A stretch of 20,753 nucleotides of DNA. Source: Sulfurovum sp. (GTDB lineage Bacteria > Campylobacterota > Campylobacteria > Campylobacterales > Sulfurovaceae). Location: contig JALVGO010000268.1 of assembly GCA_027029065.1 (NCBI GenBank), positions 1 to 20,753 of the forward strand. Reading direction: 5' to 3'. The position numbers were made by a program, and so were the translations under genes. Numbering within the stretch: position 1 is the stretch's first letter; every line of letters begins with the position of its first letter. Below, in pieces: positions 7,675-15,230 of this stretch. Below the pieces are notes generated by a model. It was not told where the DNA came from and did no database searches. It worked only from the letters and a program-made list of their open reading frames with translations.

Positions 7675-7836
7675 ATGCGAACGCTTCTTTCTCTTATTGC
7701 CGTTACTGCTCTCTTTACAGGATGTACATACACATTTGAACCACAGGACAAAGCACCACAGACCGAACATGACAAAATCGTCAAAGCACAGCAGCGTGCA
7801 CTTGCAGAACAGCAAAATTCTGTTTTGAACAACTAA
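7675..7836 (+). CDS. Small putative lipoprotein (53 aa)
   Basis: Short gene starting at ATG with an AAGGA site seven bases upstream. The product has a signal peptide ending in a lipobox-like LFTGC, with Cys17 as the predicted lipidated residue, followed by a polar tail rich in Gln, Lys and Glu (about 36 residues). It is probably anchored in the inner or outer membrane facing the periplasm. No family is recognised. It lies 53 bases after recO on the same strand and may be co-transcribed. Its TAA overlaps the stop codon of the convergent GGDEF-EAL gene (shared CTAA). Phenylalanine at -3 of the lipobox is less usual than leucine. Confidence 0.7.
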   Translation: MRTLLSLIAVTALFTGCTYTFEPQDKAPQTEHDKIVKAQQRALAEQQNSVLNN

Positions 7837-9728
7837 GAGCTTTTCTCCTGCTCCTCCTGCTCAACATAAGCAGCATAATCATCTCTGCTTACCGGTTTGG
7901 AGAAGAGATAGCCCTGATAGATATCACATAACTTATCAGCAAGATACTTTCGCTGATACTCATGCTCAACCCCTTCGGCAACCACTTTCATATTCAGTGT
8001 TTTCCCCATAGCAATGATCGTATCGAGAAGAATATTGCGGTCACCATTTTTCGGGATCTCATCGACAAAGGCTTTATCGATCTTGAGTTCATCAATAGAG
8101 AGTTTGTCAAGATAGGAGAGTGTTGAGTACCCTGTACCGAAATCATCAAGAGAGATACCGACATCGAGCGATTTGATATCGTTAAGCTTTTTTGCCATCT
8201 CGTTTTTGTTTTCCATCATAATACTTTCAGTAATCTCAATAGAGAGCTGGCTTCCGTCAACACCATATTTCTGTAGCGCCTCTCTGATCACCCCGTACAT
8301 ATCTTCATGCTGAAACTGACGGATGGAGATATTGATGGAAAGTTTCAGTCTCTTCTCTGCATTGAGACGGTTAAACCATGCAATCGAACGGCATGCCTCT
8401 TCAATCACCCATCGACCAAGCTTCAATATCAGTCCGGTATTTTCAGCAATATCGATGAACTTGTCCGGATAGATCATCCCCATCTCGGGATGCTGCCACC
8501 GTATCAAGGCTTCCGCGGCGATCACTTCATCGTTTGACAAAAGGACTTTTGGCTGATAATGAAAAAGAAACTCTCCCTTTTCAATCCCGTCAGCCATATC
8601 CTGGATCAGATTCATTTCGGTATGGACATAACGGTTGAAATCTTTTTGGAAAAAGGTAAAATTGTTTCGCCCGCTGCTTTTTGATTTGTACATAGCAATG
8701 TCGGCATTCTTCATAAGATCGACCATACTTTTGCCGTCTTCAGGATAGAGTGCCACTCCGATACTTGCTGAGATTTTGAGTTCGTACCCCTTAATACGCC
8801 ATGGCGTACATATCGCCTCCATGACATCATGGATTTTCATAGTAATATCTTCATCATCGATATGTTTATGAATAATAACAAACTCATCTCCGCCAATACG
8901 GGCAAAGATATCATACGGGTTCAATATCTCCCGGATACCGTTCGCTACTTTCTGAAGCAGTTCATCCCCCACATCATGTCCCAGCGTATCATTGATGTGC
9001 TTGAAGTAGTCCAGATCGATGAAAACAACAGCAAACCTCTCCCCTTTTCGGTAGTTCTCAAGCAGCAGTCTTTCCATCTGTACTTCCAGATGTAAACGGT
9101 TGGAGATACCTGTCAGGGCATCATAATAGAGCATATTGGAGATTTTGTGCTTTGTTTTGTAGTATTCGGTCACATCACGCACAATTCCCTCGATCTCCAT
9201 CAGATTACCGAACTCATCAAAAACCGGGAACTCGGTAATCTCAAGATGCCTCTCCACACCTTTTTTGTCTTTCAGTGTAATTTCATAGGGGATATTGTAG
9301 CCGTACTCGGTTGTCAGCAGCCTGCTCTCAAGATCACAGCGCAACCCGTACATAAAAAAATCTCTGTATTTCTCTATAAATGCTTCCTGGCTAAACCCGA
9401 GCATATCTTCGACAGATTCACTCACAGAGACAAACTGTCCGTCACTGCCTTTGGTATAAAAAAAGTAGTAGGGCTGCAGATTCAAAAGAAGTTTTTTGTA
9501 TTTCTCTTCGGTCGTATTCAGCTTTTTCTTTGAACGGTTCAAAAAAGACTGATAGAGACGCCTTGAACCTTTGGCAGAAAGCGCAAGCATCTTTTCACAC
9601 TCTATCCTGTCTCTGTCTGCCTTGTCATACGCTTTGTTAACCTCATCCAGAAAAGCGGCTGCCTGAAGTTCGTCCATCGAACCTTTGAAACCGATATTGT
9701 AAAGCTGATATTTCAAGCGGGGGTTCAT
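7833..9728 (-). CDS. PAS-GGDEF-EAL cyclic-di-GMP signalling protein
   Basis: Cytoplasmic bifunctional c-di-GMP enzyme, 631 residues, no membrane segment. Order: an N-terminal helical, probably coiled-coil region (about 20-80); a PAS sensor domain (about 82-190) with no obvious cofactor-binding motif; a GGDEF diguanylate cyclase domain with intact GGDEF at 279-283; an EAL phosphodiesterase domain with EAL at 406-408, EITES at 498-502, DDFGTG at 528-533 and QGYLFSKP at 605-612. All main catalytic motifs look intact, so both activities are possible. The inhibitory RxxD site before GGDEF reads NPYD, so product feedback inhibition is probably lost. Start: ATG with AAGG seven bases upstream. It stands alone, with a 175-base spacer to the porin. 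Confidence 0.93.
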   Translation of the reverse strand: MNPRLKYQLYNIGFKGSMDELQAAAFLDEVNKAYDKADRDRIECEKMLALSAKGSRRLYQSFLNRSKKKLNTTEEKYKKLLLNLQPYYFFYTKGSDGQFVSVSESVEDMLGFSQEAFIEKYRDFFMYGLRCDLESRLLTTEYGYNIPYEITLKDKKGVERHLEITEFPVFDEFGNLMEIEGIVRDVTEYYKTKHKISNMLYYDALTGISNRLHLEVQMERLLLENYRKGERFAVVFIDLDYFKHINDTLGHDVGDELLQKVANGIREILNPYDIFARIGGDEFVIIHKHIDDEDITMKIHDVMEAICTPWRIKGYELKISASIGVALYPEDGKSMVDLMKNADIAMYKSKSSGRNNFTFFQKDFNRYVHTEMNLIQDMADGIEKGEFLFHYQPKVLLSNDEVIAAEALIRWQHPEMGMIYPDKFIDIAENTGLILKLGRWVIEEACRSIAWFNRLNAEKRLKLSINISIRQFQHEDMYGVIREALQKYGVDGSQLSIEITESIMMENKNEMAKKLNDIKSLDVGISLDDFGTGYSTLSYLDKLSIDELKIDKAFVDEIPKNGDRNILLDTIIAMGKTLNMKVVAEGVEHEYQRKYLADKLCDIYQGYLFSKPVSRDDYAAYVEQEEQEKSS

Positions 9729-9742
9729 TGCATACCTTCAAG

Positions 9743-9818
9743 TTTTGGAAATCGCCAATTTTATTCACTCTAACGCAGCATTATCTGTAAAATATATAAT
9801 TCTATACAATTTCCAAAA
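9743..9818. repeat. Spaced 10-bp inverted repeat upstream of GGDEF-EAL gene
   Basis: TTTTGGAAAT (9743-9752) and its exact reverse complement ATTTCCAAAA (9809-9818), 56 bp apart, with a further TTTGGAAA at 9850-9857. It lies in the AT-rich 175-bp spacer that must hold the promoter of the GGDEF-EAL gene. Possible binding sites of a regulator; chance is possible in AT-rich DNA. Confidence 0.3.
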
Positions 9819-9903
9819 TTTTCAAACAAAAAAGATATCCGCTGTATGGTTTGGAAACACACTTTTAAGGACAAAGCACGTCTCTATAGCAAAAATACGG
9901 ATA

Positions 9904-11337
9904 TTAGAACCGGTATCCTCCGATCAGCCTCAAAGCATAGGTAGCCGGTTCATGATCCAGATCGACCTTTTCGTAGGTACCGGTAAAATAGATACCGTTT
10001 TCATTGCTGTAGGAGAGTCGTACCCCAAACAGGTTCATGGTATCCTGTGCTTGACCGTTGGATGCTTTTGCATAGGCAGGGTCAAGATCAAAACGGGTGT
10101 ATCGTGCACCAAGCCACACCCCATCAAATCCCTGCTTTTTGAAGTTATATCCAAGCTGTGCTTTGTAGGTATTTGCATTTCTTAGGCTGCCTGCTTCAAA
10201 AAAGTGGAAGATCATTCCATTGGCAAAGTACGGATACCCTCCCCAGGCACCCAGTGTGTCACCGGTACCGTCTCCGTCTGTATAAAACGATGCCCCCAAT
10301 GCGACATCAAATCCGCTTTCATGGGATGCATTCATCCGAACCGAATAGATACTGTAATCAATCTCCCGTCCACCAAGCACATCACGGTAGTAGGACTCAA
10401 GACCACCTACCCCCTGAAAATCAATAATCTGTGCGCCTACATCATAACTATAGTGTTCTGCCTCTGTCGTATAATCATACTGGGCAAAAAAAGTATTGTA
10501 GTAGTCCTGCATATAGTAGTCCCACACCTGTACCTTGTGTCTGCCGTCATCATACTGAACCACACCTGTCCAGACACCTTCATCTCCGCCCACTCTCTTG
10601 TAGCCGCTGTCAACAAAACTCGCTTCGGACATGGTATGCCACTGGGTACCGTTTGCACCGCTGTCCCAGACACCGATCATTTTGTAAAAATAGCCGCCGG
10701 CAAACATAAGATGTTCAAAAGATTTATTGACATAGTAGGCACCTTGAAAACTGTCTGCAAGCATATACCAGTCATCGGCATCGATCATCGGAGTAACAGT
10801 CTCTTTGGCACCGGCAAGAAAAGTATGGGCACCGTCAGAAGTCCTGTATGAAACATACGCCTCCTGAAGAATGACAAAGGAGCTCCGTTCGACCGGATCA
10901 AAAACAAAATTACGCTGTTCATCGATCGGGTTATTCAGACCGAAATCGGTTGCACCGGCAATGGTTACTTTGGCTTCCAATCCATTAAGATTCGGAGATG
11001 TAACAGAGAGTTTTGGTACCAGATAGAAACCTTGTGAATCGGCATGCCCTTTATTGACATTCGGATCTGCAACGATGCTACCCGATTGCAGATCGATATG
11101 GGTAGGTGGATTGCTGTAGTCATATTTCAGTAATCCGGTACGGATATCTCCACCTATTTTCCACCCCTCAGCAAAGTCAACCCCTTTTGTATCGATATCT
11201 TCATGGGTTACCGTTTCATACGCATGGTCATCATCCGGCAGGGCTGTCTGTGAGTATACCAATGATTCCGATGCCGATGCTGCCGTACTGCCTGCAAAAC
11301 ATGCTGCAAGCAAAAGTGCATTGTACTTCAAACGCAT
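9904..11337 (-). CDS. Outer-membrane porin (OprD-like beta-barrel)
   Basis: Predicted outer-membrane barrel of 477 residues. It has a signal peptide (MRLKYNALLLAACFAGSTAASA, cut about residue 22). The mature protein shows alternating hydrophobic/polar beta strands and many aromatic girdle residues. It ends in the strand ALRLIGGYRF, whose terminal Phe is the recognition signal for the Bam complex. Overall it resembles OprD-type porins of Campylobacterota, which carry small organic solutes, but the substrate cannot be assigned. It starts nine bases after the glutaminase stop with an AAGGAG site overlapping that gap, so it is the downstream member of a glutaminase-porin operon. Transport of glutamine or its products is an attractive inference. 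Confidence 0.8.
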   Translation of the reverse strand: MRLKYNALLLAACFAGSTAASASESLVYSQTALPDDDHAYETVTHEDIDTKGVDFAEGWKIGGDIRTGLLKYDYSNPPTHIDLQSGSIVADPNVNKGHADSQGFYLVPKLSVTSPNLNGLEAKVTIAGATDFGLNNPIDEQRNFVFDPVERSSFVILQEAYVSYRTSDGAHTFLAGAKETVTPMIDADDWYMLADSFQGAYYVNKSFEHLMFAGGYFYKMIGVWDSGANGTQWHTMSEASFVDSGYKRVGGDEGVWTGVVQYDDGRHKVQVWDYYMQDYYNTFFAQYDYTTEAEHYSYDVGAQIIDFQGVGGLESYYRDVLGGREIDYSIYSVRMNASHESGFDVALGASFYTDGDGTGDTLGAWGGYPYFANGMIFHFFEAGSLRNANTYKAQLGYNFKKQGFDGVWLGARYTRFDLDPAYAKASNGQAQDTMNLFGVRLSYSNENGIYFTGTYEKVDLDHEPATYALRLIGGYRF

Positions 11338-11346
11338 CTTCGCTCC

Positions 11347-12417
11347 TTATTGTGCCATAGGGTTCAACCCCAGTTTATCGATAATATAAGCGGCTGCTTT
11401 CTGCCCTCTGACCGAGTTGCCGTATGTGTCAAGCGGTGGAGAGACAACACCGATACCGAGTTTTCCGGGAACTACCGCAAAGATACCGCCTCCTACACCG
11501 GACTTTGCCGGTGTACCGGTCATATAGAGCCAGTCACCTGCATTGTCATACAGACCTGCTGTCGCCATGACTGCAAGAATACGGGAGACATATTTGCTTT
11601 CAAGTACACGTTTTCCTGTTTTTGGGTTGACACCATGGTTGGCAAGGGTCGCTGCCATCATACCAAGGTCATGTGCAGAAACACCGACAGAGCACTGTTT
11701 GGTATAGACTGTGGTTGCTTCCAGCGGATCGGAACCCATTCTTCCATAGGCATCGAGCAGTTTTGCAATTGCCTGATTGCGTTTGTTGTCATTGACCTCG
11801 GAGTGGTAGACATCCTCTTTGAACGGCAGTTTTCTTCCTGCAAAGTCATTCATGTTCTGTTTGATCTTCCACCATCTCTCTTTGGAATCTTTCGCCTTTA
11901 CCCATGAGGTTGCCTGAATAGCACCGGCATTGACAAAAGGGTTGGAAGCACTTCCTCCATGAAGTTCAATCGCCATAATGGAATTGAACGGCAAACCTGT
12001 CGCATTAACACCGATTTTCTCCTGCAAAAATGCCGCACCTCTCTCCTGAAGCACTTTACATGCGGTAAAAACTTTGGAGATCGACTGAATAGAGACCTCC
12101 TCTTTTGCATCTCCTGCCTCATATACTTTCCCATCCGGTGTCACCAGTGTAATACCGAATATCTTGGGATCAACCTCTGCAAGTGCTTTGATATAGTCAG
12201 CATTCTTTCCACCCTGATCTGATTTGAACTTTTCATACGCCTCCTGCAGCACACGCTGAATACGTGCAGAAGAGAGTGTCTGCTGTTGGTGTATTGTCTG
12301 TACATGCTCCGCTAACGGCCCTTTTGCAACTGCCGGTACTGTTCCGACCATCAGTAGCATGGCACCCATCAGAGAAAACCCCATGAGCCCTTTTTTCAAG
12401 ACCTTAATCGATTTCAT
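11347..12417 (-). CDS. glsA: Exported glutaminase A family enzyme
   Basis: Serine-dependent glutaminase, converting glutamine to glutamate plus ammonia, of the beta-lactamase-like fold. Numbered from the preferred ATG (356 residues), SISK at 112-115 supplies the Ser-x-x-Lys nucleophile/base pair; the NPFVNAGAI substrate loop is at 159-167, Tyr238 follows, and a KSGVGGG motif is at 305-311. Unlike the usual cytoplasmic enzymes of about 310 residues, it has an N-terminal signal sequence (a KVLKKG basic segment, a hydrophobic core, and AVA at about 29-31 as the cleavage site), so it should act in the periplasm. Start: the ATG at 12417 sits seven bases after AAGGAG; the ATG two codons upstream (12423) would be only one base from that site. 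It is followed nine bases later by the porin. Confidence 0.9.
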   Translation of the reverse strand: MKSIKVLKKGLMGFSLMGAMLLMVGTVPAVAKGPLAEHVQTIHQQQTLSSARIQRVLQEAYEKFKSDQGGKNADYIKALAEVDPKIFGITLVTPDGKVYEAGDAKEEVSIQSISKVFTACKVLQERGAAFLQEKIGVNATGLPFNSIMAIELHGGSASNPFVNAGAIQATSWVKAKDSKERWWKIKQNMNDFAGRKLPFKEDVYHSEVNDNKRNQAIAKLLDAYGRMGSDPLEATTVYTKQCSVGVSAHDLGMMAATLANHGVNPKTGKRVLESKYVSRILAVMATAGLYDNAGDWLYMTGTPAKSGVGGGIFAVVPGKLGIGVVSPPLDTYGNSVRGQKAAAYIIDKLGLNPMAQ

Positions 12418-12449
12418 TTTCATTCTCCTTCATAGTTATCTCATCGTGC

Positions 12450-12455
12450 ATTATA
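12450..12455 (-). promoter_or_regulatory. Probable -10 box of glutaminase-porin operon
   Basis: Perfect minus-strand TATAAT about 30 bases before the glutaminase ATG, in the 64-base gap after the thioredoxin-like gene. No clear -35. It suggests that glutaminase and porin can be expressed apart from the upstream genes. Confidence 0.5.
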
Positions 12456-12481
12456 TCCAAAAAACAGACAGAAGCAGGGTA

Positions 12482-12985
12482 TTACAGCATATTCATACGT
12501 GCAAGAAGACCTGCTGTGGTGGTATAGCCGGTTTCCGTAAAACGCAGCTTGCCGCTGCTATCAAAAATAAAGGTGGTGGGGAAAACATTGACACGGTACT
12601 GTGCGGCAAGTTTTCCTTCCGGGTCGTTAATGACACGGTAGTGCAGTTTGTGTTTCTCCATATAGGCACGTACCGCTTCAGCGCTGCCGGAGTTAACTGC
12701 TACAGTCACCACCTCATAGTCCTTTGCAAGTGTGTCGATGTTGGAGGCTTCCGCACGGCAAACGGGGCACCACGTCCCCCAAAAGTGCAGTACCACCGGT
12801 CTGCCTTTGGGTACCTCATAGAACGTACCGTCTAGCAATACTGCAGGTGCCAGAGAGAGTTGGTCACTCTCCAGTTTGGGCGCACGGATATAGCTAATAA
12901 TATTTGAAAATATAAAAACAGCTGCGGCACCCAATAAAATCTCTTTAAGATAGCGTTTCCATCGGGTCTTCTCTTTAGGTGCCAT
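12482..12985 (-). CDS. Membrane-anchored thioredoxin-like protein (TlpA/ScsD-like)
   Basis: Thiol-disulfide oxidoreductase-like protein of 167 residues from the ATG at 12985. One N-terminal membrane segment (about 14-33) anchors it, leaving the thioredoxin domain in the periplasm. The active site WGTWCPVC has Cys73 and Cys76, and the cis-proline loop VFPTTF lies near the C-terminus. The CPVC motif and the following SNID...VTVAVNSG pattern resemble ScsD, a copper-tolerance-associated reductant/isomerase family, and TlpA/ResA. A TTG-initiated extension of ten residues (to 13015) is rejected because AGGGA lies correctly before the ATG. It begins ten bases after the fructosamine-kinase stop. Partner and direction of electron flow are unknown. 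Confidence 0.85.
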   Translation of the reverse strand: MAPKEKTRWKRYLKEILLGAAAVFIFSNIISYIRAPKLESDQLSLAPAVLLDGTFYEVPKGRPVVLHFWGTWCPVCRAEASNIDTLAKDYEVVTVAVNSGSAEAVRAYMEKHKLHYRVINDPEGKLAAQYRVNVFPTTFIFDSSGKLRFTETGYTTTAGLLARMNML

Positions 12986-12995
12986 GTTTTCTTCC

Positions 12996-13847
12996 CTAAG
13001 CTTTAAGTTTTTCAAGACACATTGTCAGTCCGCCGCTGTACGCCTCACCGTAAAGCGCGATGTGCACCAGATAGTAGTAGAGCTGATAGAGCGGTACTTT
13101 GACTGTTTCAAAATCATCACTGAGCGGATGGGTCTGCGTGTAGTGTGCAAAGAAGGTTTCACCGAAGGTATTGAACATCAAAATAAATGCCAGCTCCATC
13201 TCTCTGTCGGCAAAAGAGATTGCAGGATCGATCAGGGTCGCACTATTCATATTAAATAGTATGTTACCGCTCCACAGGTCTCCGTGTATCAGTGACGGCG
13301 TGATCTTCGACATATCAATCCGGGTGTAGAGCTTGCTGCAGAGTGCTTCAAGCCGTACAAGCAGCGACTTGGAAAGCACCCCTTTGTCGTAACATATCTT
13401 TGCCATAGGCATCACCCGCATCTGGGCATAAAAGAGTGCCCAGTGGTACTGCGTCTGCTCATTCTTCTGTTCAAACGGTCCTATGGTCGTATCGTACCAG
13501 TATCCGTACATACGGGCATCGTTGGTGACACTGTGCAGTGCAGCAAGCGTCTTTGCTGCCATCACTTCCTGCTGCTGCATTTCCACCCTCTCCTCCTGTA
13601 TATAGGTCATTAGAAGATGACTTTGGGAGACATCGATGACTTGGGGTACGGCTATGCCATATTTTTTAATATCTTTCAGCATGTCGGTTTCTGTCTGCAG
13701 TCTGTGAGAGGGTTCTGAGGTTTTGAGAAGATAGCGTTCCTTTTGTGTTCCAAGCACGTAAATGGGTCCGATCTGACCCTGCGTAAGCAAAGCTGCTCTA
13801 TTTACCTCATCATTGAGAATAGTTGAAAAATAACCCTTGTCGATCAC
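12996..13847 (-). CDS. Fructosamine kinase family protein
   Basis: FN3K-family small-molecule kinase with the protein-kinase-like/APH fold. It is expected to phosphorylate ketoamines (ribulosamine or fructosamine) on glycated proteins or amines, making them decompose and so reversing glycation; cytoplasmic. At 283 residues it is near the usual 290. The catalytic loop HGDLWSGN is at 188-195 (Asp190 as base) and the metal site IDPAISF at 206-212 (Asp207), followed by the family-typical DREMELAF. Its nucleotide loop (about 20-31) lacks the cysteine reported as a redox switch in many FN3Ks. It starts at GTG with GGGAG upstream, 29 bases after the RHH gene, and precedes the thioredoxin-like gene by ten bases. 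Substrate is inferred from family only. Confidence 0.85.
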   Translation of the reverse strand: MIDKGYFSTILNDEVNRAALLTQGQIGPIYVLGTQKERYLLKTSEPSHRLQTETDMLKDIKKYGIAVPQVIDVSQSHLLMTYIQEERVEMQQQEVMAAKTLAALHSVTNDARMYGYWYDTTIGPFEQKNEQTQYHWALFYAQMRVMPMAKICYDKGVLSKSLLVRLEALCSKLYTRIDMSKITPSLIHGDLWSGNILFNMNSATLIDPAISFADREMELAFILMFNTFGETFFAHYTQTHPLSDDFETVKVPLYQLYYYLVHIALYGEAYSGGLTMCLEKLKA

Positions 13848-13876
13848 CTCTGCTCCCTACTCCCTGCTACCTGACA

Positions 13877-14095
13877 TCATCCTATATCAAGCCCGTCCCA
13901 GAACTCATCATAGTCAAGGTTGGTCATGGAGGCATCTTCCTCTATGCCCTTCTCAATGAGCTTCTGCTGCTCCTCTTCAAAATAGCGCTGAAGCGCCTCT
14001 TCGAGCATGGTGTTGATATCTTTGTTCAAAAGCTCCGAAAAGGCCTGCAGGTTGTCTACTGTATCGGGTTTGAGTGTAATAGTGAAGTCGTTCAT
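13877..14095 (-). CDS. Small ribbon-helix-helix-like protein (72 aa)
   Basis: Acidic 72-residue protein. A short N-terminal strand (FTITLKP) precedes two predicted helices (about 12-23 and 27-47, EEALQRYFEEEQQKL), the order seen in RHH/CopG-type antitoxins and repressors. The tail is acidic and aromatic (LDYDEFWDGLD), as in toxin-binding tails of antitoxins. No toxin is adjacent. Its ATG overlaps the moxR stop as ATGA, so the two are translationally coupled, and the fructosamine-kinase gene follows 29 bases later. It may be an orphan antitoxin-like regulator, an operon repressor, or a small partner of the MoxR ATPase. The RHH assignment is from pattern only. Confidence 0.75.
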   Translation of the reverse strand: MNDFTITLKPDTVDNLQAFSELLNKDINTMLEEALQRYFEEEQQKLIEKGIEEDASMTNLDYDEFWDGLDIG

Positions 14096-15108
14096 TCCGC
14101 ATGCATCCTGTTAAGTATTTTTTCTCTTTCTGTAGGGCCGTTCTCTTTGGGAAGCGGTACCTGTTCGAGCACTATGTCAATGATCTGATCTACCGTCGTA
14201 CCGTTGAGCGTGGTATGCTGACTGGGCACCAGACGGTGTCTGAATATATCATGGATGACATCGTGGACATCCTCTACCAAAACCTTCCTTCTTCCTTTCA
14301 GCCATGCCCTTGCCTGGCTGCATTTTTGCAGGGCTATGGTTCCCCGTGGACTGATACCTACATCGATCATAATATCAAGCTGCTTGCTGTAACGCAGCGG
14401 ATAGCGTGTGGCAAAGACCAGTTCGACGATGTAGTGTCCTATGGCATCATCCACGTCCACCGATGCCACCTCTTTTTGTGCTGCAAAGATAACCTCCTGC
14501 GGGAGTTTTTCATGCGTGGTATTTGGATGAAATGTTTCATCCTGCAGCAGTTTAAGCATCTGAAACTCCGACTCCATGGTCACATAGTCGATCTTGACAT
14601 GCATAAGGAAACGGTCTTTCTGCGCTTCTGACAGGGGAAAGGTACCCTGCTGTTCAATGGGGTTTTGTGTTGCCATAACAATAAAAAGCTTAGGCAGTGC
14701 AATGGTCTGTCCGGCAATACTCACCTGACGCTCCTCCATCGCTTCAAGCATGGCAGACTGCACCTTTGCAGGCGCACGGTTGATCTCATCAGCCAAAATA
14801 ATATTTCCAAATATGGGACCTTTGTGCAGACGAAATGCCCGCTTTCCGTTCTCCTCATAAAGACGCTCCTCTCCTATCACATCTGAAGGGGCAAGATCAG
14901 GGGTAAACTGGATGCGTGTAAAGTGCGTATCGATATGCTCTGCCATCGATCTGACTGCACGGGTCTTGGCAAGTCCAGGAAGCCCTTCGACAAGCAGATG
15001 TCCATCCGCAAGCAGCCCCATCACCATCCGCTCGACAATATGCTCCTGCCCAATGACCGCTTCGTTCATACGCTGCTGCAGCAGCGATATCCCATCCTGT
15101 GCTGTCAT
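14092..15108 (-). CDS. MoxR-family AAA+ ATPase
   Basis: MoxR AAA+ ATPase of 338 residues, a chaperone-like ATPase thought to mature or insert cofactors into partner proteins. Walker A GLPGLAKT is at 42-49, Walker B IILADE at 103-108, sensor 1 ATQN at 146-149 with the family's NPIEQQGTFPLSEAQKDRF sequence, and a helical lid domain follows. The start at 15108 has AAGGAG three bases upstream of a GTGT spacer; an upstream in-frame ATG at 15162 has no site and would add 18 non-family residues. MoxR genes normally precede DUF58 and von Willebrand A-domain genes; here none is present, and an RHH-like protein and a fructosamine kinase follow instead. The client is unknown. Confidence 0.92.
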   Translation of the reverse strand: MTAQDGISLLQQRMNEAVIGQEHIVERMVMGLLADGHLLVEGLPGLAKTRAVRSMAEHIDTHFTRIQFTPDLAPSDVIGEERLYEENGKRAFRLHKGPIFGNIILADEINRAPAKVQSAMLEAMEERQVSIAGQTIALPKLFIVMATQNPIEQQGTFPLSEAQKDRFLMHVKIDYVTMESEFQMLKLLQDETFHPNTTHEKLPQEVIFAAQKEVASVDVDDAIGHYIVELVFATRYPLRYSKQLDIMIDVGISPRGTIALQKCSQARAWLKGRRKVLVEDVHDVIHDIFRHRLVPSQHTTLNGTTVDQIIDIVLEQVPLPKENGPTEREKILNRMHAE

Positions 15109-15164
15109 ACACGCTCCTTCTGTTTCATAAAGCCCCACCATGCACCAATCTTCACCACTCATTT

Positions 15165-15170
15165 AGTATA
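15165..15170 (-). promoter_or_regulatory. Possible -10 box of the moxR operon
   Basis: Minus-strand TATACT about 57 bases before the moxR ATG, in the gap shared with the divergent mltB gene. The -35 region is poor. Confidence 0.4.
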
Positions 15171-15230
15171 GTAGTGCGCATATGGGTTAAAATATTGTAG
15201 CATATTCATACGGAACTTATGGAGAAGTGT

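Noticed and set aside
13848..13876. Short purine-rich near-repeat (GTAGCAGGGAGTAGGGAGCAG on the minus strand, shortened: GTAGCAGGGA/GTAGGGAGCA) before the fructosamine kinase
   Set aside because: Too short and degenerate to call a tandem repeat; part of it is the ribosome-binding site.
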